Part shown: positions 1 through 6,443 of the stretch, in pieces | How the letters are laid out: each line of letters begins with the position of its first letter | Numbering within the stretch: position 1 is the stretch's first letter | NCBI GenBank assembly: GCA_964560325.1 | Contig: CAZLLV010000379.1 | Span: 1-7,113 of the forward strand | DNA: 7,113 nucleotides | Source of the DNA: CAZLLV01 sp964560325 | GTDB lineage: Bacteria; Acidobacteriota; Thermoanaerobaculia; Multivoradales; DATKCC01 | Reading direction: 5' to 3' | The notes under the pieces: model-generated | Told to the model about the DNA's origin: nothing | Seen by the model: the letters and a program-made list of their open reading frames with translations, nothing else | The model's database searches: none | Program-made: the position numbers and the translations under genes

Positions 1-1049
1 TCGAGGCCGATCGCGTTCATGTTGACCCGGTAGGTCTTCTCGAGGTCGGGGGTGGCGAAGAGGTGCGCCATCAGCCGCTCGGCGTCGACCCGGTTCGAGC
101 GCAGCTCGAGAACCAGGCGGGTCGGGTGGTTGTGGTCGGACTCGTCTCGGAGGTCTTCCACCCATGGGAGCTTCTTCGCCTGCATCTGGGCGGCGATCTG
201 CTCCAGGAGCTTGGAGCCGGAGACCTGGTAGGGGAGCGCGTCGACCACCACCTTCGAGCCTTCGCGGACCCAGCGGGCGCGCTGGCGGACCGTACCGGAG
301 CCGCTCTCGTAGATCTCGCGCAGCTCTTCGCGCGGGGTGATGATGCGGGCCTCGGTCGGGTAGTCGGGGCCCGGCACGTGCGCGCACAGGTCGGCGACCG
401 TCGCCTTCGGGTTCCGGAGCAGGTGGACCGCCGCCGCCGCCACCTCGCGCACGTTGTGGGGCGGCAGGTCGGTCGCCATGCCGACCGCGATGCCGGAGGC
501 GCCGTTCAAGAGTACGTGGGGCAGGCGGGCGGGCAGGAGCTTCGGCTCCCGGAGAGTGCCGTCGAAGTTCGCCGCCCAATCGACCGTCCCCTGCTCGAGC
601 TCCGCGAGGAGGACGCGCGCGAAGGCGGTGAGCCGCGCTTCGGTGTAGCGCATGGCGGCGAAGCTCTTCGGGTCGTCGGACGAGCCCCAGTTGCCCTGGC
701 CTTCGATCAGCGGGTAGCGGAAGCTGAACGGCTGCGCCATCAGCACCATCGCCTCGTAGCAGGCCGAGTCGCCGTGCGGGTGGTACTTGCCGAGCACGTC
801 GCCCACGGTGCGCGCCGACTTCTTGAACTTCGCCGCCGCCGACAGCCCCAGCTCGCTCATGGCGTAGACGATCCGGCGCTGCACCGGCTTCAACCCGTCC
901 GCCACGCTCGGCAGGGCACGGTCGAGCACCACGTACATCGAGTAGTCGAGGTAGGCGCGTTCGGTGAACTCGGCGATCGGACGGCGCTCGATCGGCTCCA
1001 TCGGGCCGCCATCGGTCGAGTCGAGGTTCAGGGCCGGCTGGTCGCTCAT
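1..1049 (-). CDS. parC: DNA topoisomerase IV subunit A (ParC), N-terminal part, cut by the left edge
   Basis: The ATG at 1049-1047 opens a frame that stays open to position 3 (349 codons), so the C-terminal part lies outside the window. ParC forms the breakage-reunion half of topoisomerase IV, which decatenates daughter chromosomes with ATP supplied by ParE. The quinolone-determining helix reads GKYHPHGDSACYEA at about residues 87-100. Ser95 and Glu99 match the drug-sensitive Ser80 and Glu84 of E. coli ParC, so no classical resistance change is visible. The active-site tyrosine is Tyr135 in AAMRYTEARL (codon 645-647). QGNWGSSDDPKSFAAMRYTE resembles gammaproteobacterial ParC more than GyrA. 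The N-terminus is roughly 15 residues longer than in E. coli. The gene follows parE by 7 nt. A GAGG at 1055-1058 overlapping the parE stop serves as ribosome binding site, which fixes the start and implies translational coupling. Confidence 0.96.
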   Translation of the reverse strand, partial: MSDQPALNLDSTDGGPMEPIERRPIAEFTERAYLDYSMYVVLDRALPSVADGLKPVQRRIVYAMSELGLSAAAKFKKSARTVGDVLGKYHPHGDSACYEAMVLMAQPFSFRYPLIEGQGNWGSSDDPKSFAAMRYTEARLTAFARVLLAELEQGTVDWAANFDGTLREPKLLPARLPHVLLNGASGIAVGMATDLPPHNVREVAAAAVHLLRNPKATVADLCAHVPGPDYPTEARIITPREELREIYESGSGTVRQRARWVREGSKVVVDALPYQVSGSKLLEQIAAQMQAKKLPWVEDLRDESDHNHPTRLVLELRSNRVDAERLMAHLFATPDLEKTYRVNMNAIGL

Positions 1050-1051
1050 GA

Positions 1052-1056
1052 CTCCC

Positions 1057-1059
<3 letters not shown>
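1052..1059 (-). promoter_or_regulatory. parC ribosome binding site overlapping the parE stop codon
   Basis: Read on the minus strand, the sequence TGAGGGAGTC directly precedes the parC ATG. The GAGG core includes the last two bases of the parE TGA and lies 5 nt from the start codon. This decides the parC start. It also implies that ribosomes finishing parE can reinitiate on parC, a simple way to keep the A2B2 subunits in balance. Confidence 0.75.
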
Positions 1060-3012
<1,953 letters not shown>

Positions 3013-3127
3013 GCCGGCGGAGTCGCAGTGGGGGCGGCGGAATGATAGCGGACGACGCGCGGGGAGGCGAGGCCGAGCCGTGGAGCGGCGGATCGACCTA
3101 CCGGTCGCGCGCCCGCCGAGCGGTAGT

Positions 3128-3185
3128 GGGTCAACGATCGACCCTCGCCGGGTCATCCGCTGACGAAAGGGTCACTCGCCGACCC
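3128..3185. repeat. Two GGGTC-N7-GACCC dyads plus a third half-site upstream of parE
   Basis: Perfect 5-bp inverted repeats separated by 7 bases occur at 3128-3144 and 3169-3185. Another direct half-site, GGGTC, lies at 3150-3154. All three forward half-sites extend to GGGTCA. The dyad centres (3136 and 3177) are 41 bp apart, close to four helical turns, so proteins bound at both would lie on the same DNA face. The block is 116-173 bp upstream of the parE start. It could be an operator for parE-parC or form RNA hairpins in its 5' leader. The half-site is GC-rich, so some copies are expected by chance in this DNA; the regular arrangement is the signal. The binding factor is unknown. Confidence 0.35.
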
Positions 3186-3206
3186 GCGCATATCGCTCCT
3201 GTCGCA

Positions 3207-3250
3207 AGAGCAAAAATTATTCAAATTATTGCATCGTAAAGATTTACTGT
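3207..3250. promoter_or_regulatory. AT-rich promoter-like patch between parE and the plus-strand RNA
   Basis: This is the most AT-rich stretch of the window. It contains a 9-bp direct repeat, AAATTATTC / AAATTATTG, at 3214-3222 and 3223-3231. On the plus strand, TTCAAA (3220-3225) and TTTACT (3243-3248) are 17 bp apart, each matching four of six sigma-70 consensus bases; initiation would be near 3254. On the minus strand the same AT-rich block could serve parE, but no hexamer pair there is convincing. Promoter consensus in this unknown lineage may differ, so the hexamer assignment is tentative. Confidence 0.35.
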
Positions 3251-3253
3251 GTC

Positions 3254-3427
3254 GCTTCGCCGTTCCGTAAACGCGGGCACGGGCGTTGCTCTATTCAAGA
3301 GCCAGGAGGTCCGGAGGGCGAGACAAGACACGGCACCGATCGAAACCCCGATGTCGTGGCGCCTTGGCTCCACCCATCGGCTTTCTCCATCTTGGCGGGC
3401 CCCGGGCGACCGGGGCCTCTTTTTTTT
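3254..3427 (+). ncRNA. Candidate structured small RNA or attenuator leader, family not recognised
   Basis: The terminator at 3398-3427 needs a plus-strand transcript, yet no plausible coding sequence precedes it. The stretch folds by eye into a small hairpin, AACGC (3270-3274) with GCGTT (3283-3287). A long nested rod follows. GAGCCA (3299-3304) pairs with TGGCTC (3365-3370), and GGCG (3317-3320) with CGCC (3360-3363). The tip pairs 3329-3338 with 3349-3358, with one G-U and one mismatch. A 12-base bulge on the 5' side contains GGAGGTCCGG. A single-stranded pyrimidine run, CTTTCTCC (3381-3388), sits between rod and terminator and is complementary to Shine-Dalgarno-like sequences. The layout resembles a trans-acting small RNA. 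It may instead be a terminator-controlled leader of the gene at 3604. I compared it by eye with SRP RNA, 6S RNA, RNase P and cobalamin riboswitch and found no convincing match. Confidence 0.38.
3398..3427 (+). terminator. Strong intrinsic (Rho-independent) terminator
   Basis: A perfect 7-bp GC stem, GGCCCCG (3398-3404) with CGGGGCC (3411-3417), has a 6-base loop. It is followed at once by TCTTTTTTTT (3418-3427). The T-run is exceptional in DNA this GC-rich and lies only on the plus-strand side, so termination is directional. It ends whatever is transcribed from the AT-rich patch and may insulate or attenuate the gene at 3604. A 176-base untranslated stretch separates it from that start. Confidence 0.85.
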
Positions 3428-3552
3428 GGTGGAAGGGTGGCAGGGGGAAGAAATGTTTCGGCGTCGGTCCGTCAACAAACCGTAGAGCATCCGTGTCTAC
3501 CAGCTGAGAAGGGTGGGACCGAGCCATGGTGGGAGCGAGCGTTGCCCGGAGG

Positions 3553-3588
3553 GGGCGCCCGGTAGGGCGTCCGTCGCGAGTCTTCGCG
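3553..3588 (+). promoter_or_regulatory. Two tandem hairpins just before a Shine-Dalgarno
   Basis: The segment 3553-3560 (GGGCGCCC) pairs with 3565-3572 across a GGTA loop, giving 8 bp including one G-U. Next, CGCGA (3575-3579) pairs with TCGCG (3584-3588) across a GTCT loop. The second hairpin ends five bases before the AGGAGG that serves the TTG start at 3604. If transcribed, both would lie in the 5' leader and could modulate access to the start. In GC-rich DNA such hairpins can also arise by chance. Confidence 0.3.
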
Positions 3589-3592
3589 GGAG

Positions 3593-3606
3593 AGGAGGGT
3601 AGATTG
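3593..3606 (+). promoter_or_regulatory. Perfect Shine-Dalgarno fixing a TTG start
   Basis: AGGAGG (3593-3598) is followed by a 5-base spacer and TTG at 3604-3606. This is the best ribosome binding site in the window. It favours the TTG over the in-frame ATG at 3526, which lacks a well-spaced Shine-Dalgarno and would add 26 Arg/Gly-rich residues encoded across the two leader hairpins. Confidence 0.75.
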
Positions 3607-4530
3607 ACCCTGACCGACTGGCGCGTGCGTCTGCGGACCGATCCCGAGGGGACGGTGACGGAGCTCGTGTCCCGGTTCGGACCGCGCCGGAGCGTGGCCC
3701 CGGAGGTCGAGAGCCTCTTCTGGCGGGTCGTAGTCGATCTCGCCTGCCCCGGGGACCTCGCGCGAGCGCTGCTCGGGCGCGTGCGCCCGCCGCGCGGTGG
3801 GGACGAGGACGACGGCGGCGCCCTGCTCGATCTCGACCGGGAGCACCGGGTCCGCCTGCGTGGCCGTCTGCGGATCGCTGCGATCGAGGAGCTGGCGAGC
3901 GTCGTGCGGCATCGAGAGGACCGTGAGCGGATCGCCCGCCACCCCTCCCGCCTCCCCGAGGCGGCCTACGCGCTCCGGGGACGGCCGGCGGAGGCGGCGG
4001 CCCTCTACGCCCTGGAGCACGACCAGCTCGCCGGCGACGACGACGGCTACCGCCGGCTCTGCCGGGCCGCCCTGCGCTACGAGACCGCGCGCTCGCTCCA
4101 CCGGGTCGAAGGCTGCCGAGAGGTCGCCGTCGAGATCATGGAGAGCGTCGTGCGGCTGATCGACGAGTCGCTCGAGGCTCCGGAGCCGGGCGGTGCCGCC
4201 GACTGGCTGCATCTCGCCTGGCGCCTGTCGTTCCACTCCCGGGAGTGGCTCGGCCTCCGGCACCTGGACGGGGGGCGCTTCGGCGACGCGGAGCGGGAGT
4301 TCCTGCGCGCGGCCGGCGCCGCGCCCGAGACCGATCTGGCGGTCGCCGCCCGGATGTTCGCGGCCAACGCCATGCTCCGCGACGGCCGGACGGACGAGGC
4401 GCGCCGGCTCCTAGACTCGCTGCGGATCGACACCGAGCGCCTGTCGCCTCCGGTCGCGGACGAGTGGATCGAGCTGCGCGAGCGTCTGCTCGGGAGCGCG
4501 AGCGGCTACGGGCCGGACGACGCGGGCTGA
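3604..4530 (+). CDS. Helical TPR-like protein of unknown function
   Basis: I do not recognise this 308-residue protein. It has no signal peptide or membrane segment and is rich in Arg, Ala, Leu and Glu, as expected of a soluble all-helical protein. Two TPR-like helical hairpins are visible near the C-terminus, at about residues 214-272: HLDGGRFGDAEREFLRAAGA, and then an ARMFAANAML...GRTDEARRLLDSL unit, each with the small/large spacing typical of TPRs. The middle part (about 115-180) also looks like helical repeats, with EAAALYALEHDQL. The last residues are polar and probably disordered. The TTG start is chosen from the adjacent AGGAGG. It stands alone on the plus strand, behind a terminator and a structured leader, and converges with the gene at 4551-5114 across 20 bases. 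TPR proteins usually act as binding scaffolds; no partner is indicated here. Coding is supported by the perfect ribosome binding site and protein-like composition. Confidence 0.75.
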   Translation: MTLTDWRVRLRTDPEGTVTELVSRFGPRRSVAPEVESLFWRVVVDLACPGDLARALLGRVRPPRGGDEDDGGALLDLDREHRVRLRGRLRIAAIEELASVVRHREDRERIARHPSRLPEAAYALRGRPAEAAALYALEHDQLAGDDDGYRRLCRAALRYETARSLHRVEGCREVAVEIMESVVRLIDESLEAPEPGGAADWLHLAWRLSFHSREWLGLRHLDGGRFGDAEREFLRAAGAAPETDLAVAARMFAANAMLRDGRTDEARRLLDSLRIDTERLSPPVADEWIELRERLLGSASGYGPDDAG

Positions 4531-4550
4531 CGAGGCAGAGTGCCCGTCCG
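4531..4550. other. Tail-to-tail junction without visible terminator
   Basis: Twenty bases separate the stop codons of the TPR-like gene and the facing membrane-protein gene. The only dyad is GGCA-GAG-TGCC with no T-run on either side. Transcripts from the two genes probably overlap at their 3' ends or end by Rho. Confidence 0.5.
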
Positions 4551-5114
4551 CTATTCGTCCGCCGGCACCGTCTCGGGCAGGCCGATCCGGAAGCCGTAGC
4601 CCGCCACCCTCTCGGGCCGCTCGCCTTCGAACCGGTACAGATTGACCCGGTAGGGGCCGGGTTTCGGATCGGGCTCGATGTGCACCTGGACGGCGCCCCG
4701 GAAGACCGACGCCACCGGCTCGACCGAGCCGGGTCCCTCACCGGGCGGCGGAAGCACCTCGGCGGCCCACGAGGCGCCGCCGCTCGGAGTCGCCGCCCCC
4801 GGACCCCGAAGACCTCCGCTGCTCCCACCCTCCGGCAGCTCCAGGATCAGGAGGACCCGGTGACCGCGGGGCGGCCGGAAGACCTGCCGGTCGGGGGGCG
4901 CGCCCGATTCGGCGCCCGCTCCGCCACGAATCTCCGCGGAGTCGGCGGGGGCGAGGACGATCGAGAACCAGGGCGGCCTCTGCTGGATCTCCCGGCGCGT
5001 CTGCCAGAGCAGGATCGAGAGGACCACGCAGGTCACCGCGAGCGCGGCGGTGGTCACCCGGCGCAGGATCGTCCGCAGGCGGTCGTGCGGTAGCGGCTGG
5101 CGAGTGGGGGGCAT
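4551..5114 (-). CDS. Single-pass membrane protein with a non-cytoplasmic C-terminal domain, unknown function
   Basis: The protein has 187 residues from the ATG at 5114. An Arg-rich N-terminus (DRLRTILRR) precedes one hydrophobic segment at about 20-37 (TTAALAVTCVVLSILLW) and then REIQQRPPW, predicting an N-in, C-out topology. The exported part begins with a strand-like FSIVLAP, has a Gly/Ser/Pro-rich low-complexity loop at about 94-116, and ends in beta-rich segments such as AVQVHIEPDP and YRVNLYRFEG. The shape resembles the outer half of zf-HC2-type anti-sigma factors, but no HxxxCxxC zinc motif is present and no sigma factor is adjacent, so that function is not claimed. No Shine-Dalgarno is visible. 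The open frame extends far upstream, but that extension is the antisense shadow of the amidase and actin genes. It diverges from the amidase gene at 5307 and its stop is 20 bases from the facing gene. Confidence 0.72.
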   Translation of the reverse strand: MPPTRQPLPHDRLRTILRRVTTAALAVTCVVLSILLWQTRREIQQRPPWFSIVLAPADSAEIRGGAGAESGAPPDRQVFRPPRGHRVLLILELPEGGSSGGLRGPGAATPSGGASWAAEVLPPPGEGPGSVEPVASVFRGAVQVHIEPDPKPGPYRVNLYRFEGERPERVAGYGFRIGLPETVPADE

Positions 5115-5138
5115 GGGAGGTCGGAAACGTGAAACACC

Positions 5139-5169
5139 TTGTGTGATCGGCCTTTGTCCGGGGTAGAAT
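5139..5169 (+). promoter_or_regulatory. Probable promoter of the amidase-actin operon
   Basis: TAGAAT at 5164-5169 matches five of six bases of the sigma-70 -10 element. The best -35 candidate is TTGTGT at 5139-5144, with a long 19-bp spacer and only TTG conserved. The -10 lies inside the palindrome GGTA-GAA-TACC (5162-5172), so its complement TATTCT could serve as a -10 for the divergent membrane-protein gene. Initiation near 5176 would give the amidase a 5' leader of about 130 nt. Confidence 0.4.
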
Positions 5170-5176
5170 ACCTTCC

Positions 5177-5241
5177 CGCTTCGCGAAAGAGACGGACCCC
5201 CGAGACCGGGCCGGAGCCGGCAGGGCGGGGAACGCGAAGCG
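5177..5241 (+). repeat. 9-bp inverted repeat in the amidase leader
   Basis: CGCTTCGCG (5177-5185) is exactly repeated in inverted form as CGCGAAGCG (5233-5241), 47 bases apart. The interior holds further complementary GC runs (CCCCC near 5196-5200, GGGG near 5227-5230). If transcribed from the -10 at 5164, the leader could fold into a long stem-loop starting almost at the first base. Alternatively the arms are two sites for a DNA-binding protein. The distance from repeat to start codon is 65 bases. Confidence 0.35.
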
Positions 5242-5274
5242 AGACTATCGTCGAATGGCAATGGGCCTCTGGCC

Positions 5275-5293
5275 CACTGGACCACTGGACCAC
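5275..5293 (+). repeat. Tandem 8-bp repeat next to the amidase start
   Basis: CACTGGAC occurs twice in direct succession (5275-5282, 5283-5290) followed by a partial third copy, CAC. It ends just before the ATG at 5295. The array is two and a half units, so length change by slippage is possible but not shown. Confidence 0.6.
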
Positions 5294-5306
5294 CATGGGG
5301 AGCGAG

Positions 5307-6437
5307 ATGATCGGGCGTCGACAGCGGGTCAAGGCGCGGCTGCTCCGCGAGCTCGTCCAGGAGAACCTCGAGCTGCGCGACGGCGTGCGCCCGTCCGTCC
5401 GGCGGCCGAAGGGGCGCCGGAGCCGGCTCCGCTGGTCGCTCGAGGCGCTCGGCCTGCTGGTCGCGCCGGCCGCCGTGCTCGCCTCGTCGCTCGTCTTCTC
5501 CGGCGCCGCCGACTCGGAGGGCCCGTTCGCGGACGGAGCCTCGAGCTCCTCGGCGCTCCAGCACGTGGCGCCGGCACCCGGCCTCGCCCGCGCGGCGGAG
5601 CGCCCGGTGACCGCCGCCGCGCCCGGCCCCCGACGCGCCGTCTCGTCCCTCGACGTGGCGGCGCTCCTGCGCCCTCCCAGTCCCGAGCCCCTCGCCGCGG
5701 CCGCTTTCGAAGCGGGCACGATCGACGCGGCCGTCTTCCCGCTCGGGGTGCGCCGCATCGTCCTCGATCCCGGTCACGGCGGCGAAAACCTGGGCACCCG
5801 CACGCCGGGCGGCCTGGAGGAGAAGTTCCTGACGCTCGACATCGCCAACCGGGTCCGCGAGGTTCTCGAAGCCGCCTCGTTCGAGGTCTTGATGACGCGC
5901 GAAGGCGACGAGTCGATGACCCTCGAGGAGCGGGCGGAGCTCGCCAACCGGAAGCGCGCCGACATCTTCGTGTCGATCCACGTCAACTGGTTCGAGGGCA
6001 ACCGCGACAGCGGCATCGAGACCTATTTCCTCGGGCCGACCGACGACCCGTTCCTCACCCGCCTGGCGGCGAACGAGAACGGCCACTCGGGCCACACCAT
6101 GGCCGAGATGCGCGAGCTGCTCGACGGCATCTACGCCGGCGTGCGGCACGACAAGTCCCAGAACCTCGCCCGCGAGATCCACGACGCCCTCTACGGATCG
6201 CTCTCGCGGGTCAACCCGCAGCTCCGCGACCGGGGGGTCAAGACCGCGCCGTTCCTGGTGCTGGTCGACACGGAGATGCCGGCTGTCCTCGCCGAGGTGG
6301 CCGCGCTGTCGAGCCAGGCCGAAGCGGCGATGCTCGAGAAATCCCTCTACCGCGAGTACATCGCGGATTCGCTGGCCGCCGGAATCATCTCGTACGCCGA
6401 AACCGTCGGCGGCGCGCCGGGCCGGAAAGGAACCTGA
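5307..6437 (+). CDS. Membrane-anchored N-acetylmuramoyl-L-alanine amidase (Amidase_3 family)
   Basis: This family cuts the bond between N-acetylmuramic acid and the L-alanine of the stem peptide in peptidoglycan. The 376-residue protein has a basic N-terminal tail, a hydrophobic segment at about 44-65 (membrane anchor or uncleaved signal), an Ala/Pro-rich linker, and a catalytic domain at about 145-365. Zinc ligands are His157 in DPGHGG, Glu172 in LEEKFLTLDIA and His225 in SIHVNW; the catalytic glutamate is Glu330 in PAVLAEVAALS. Between His225 and Glu330 lies an extra stretch (about 256-284) with GHTMAEMRELLDGIYAGV, placed like the autoinhibitory helix of E. coli AmiA/B/C, which EnvC or NlpD relieve; simpler LytC-type enzymes lack it. 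I chose ATG 5307 because GGGGAG (5297-5302) precedes it. ATG 5295, four codons earlier, is the alternative. Its stop is 6 bases before the actin-like gene, so the two form an operon. Confidence 0.92.
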   Translation: MIGRRQRVKARLLRELVQENLELRDGVRPSVRRPKGRRSRLRWSLEALGLLVAPAAVLASSLVFSGAADSEGPFADGASSSSALQHVAPAPGLARAAERPVTAAAPGPRRAVSSLDVAALLRPPSPEPLAAAAFEAGTIDAAVFPLGVRRIVLDPGHGGENLGTRTPGGLEEKFLTLDIANRVREVLEAASFEVLMTREGDESMTLEERAELANRKRADIFVSIHVNWFEGNRDSGIETYFLGPTDDPFLTRLAANENGHSGHTMAEMRELLDGIYAGVRHDKSQNLAREIHDALYGSLSRVNPQLRDRGVKTAPFLVLVDTEMPAVLAEVAALSSQAEAAMLEKSLYREYIADSLAAGIISYAETVGGAPGRKGT

Positions 6438-6443
6438 ACCGTC

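Noticed and set aside
3013..3156. Upstream 48-residue extension of ParE
   Set aside because: It is Arg/Pro-rich and not part of the family. The ATG at 3012 aligns with the known ParE N-terminus.
3301..3309. B12-box-like GCCAGGAG string, possible cobalamin riboswitch
   Set aside because: The box does not continue as ACCTGCC and the other conserved cobalamin riboswitch segments are absent upstream.
3305..3320. SRP-RNA-like AGGTCCGGAGGG resembling the 4.5S RNA tip
   Set aside because: The opposing conserved AAGCAGCC strand is missing and the flanking bases do not form the SRP helix 8 loops.
3453..3485. A 10-codon ORF (MFRRRSVNKP) behind AGGGGGA after the terminator, a possible leader peptide
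   Set aside because: The ribosome binding site is only 3 bases from the ATG, there is no codon run suggesting attenuation, and nothing supports its translation.
3497..3508. tRNA D-arm-like string TCAGCTGGTAGA on the minus strand
   Set aside because: The D-stem has a mismatch, no anticodon stem can be formed after it, and there is no T-arm GTTCGA-like sequence. It is not a tRNA gene.
3221..3527. Several overlapping short open frames of 65-89 codons in both directions in the parE upstream region
   Set aside because: They lack good ribosome binding sites, overlap the terminator and poly-T run, and have unlikely compositions. They are better explained as random frames over non-coding DNA.
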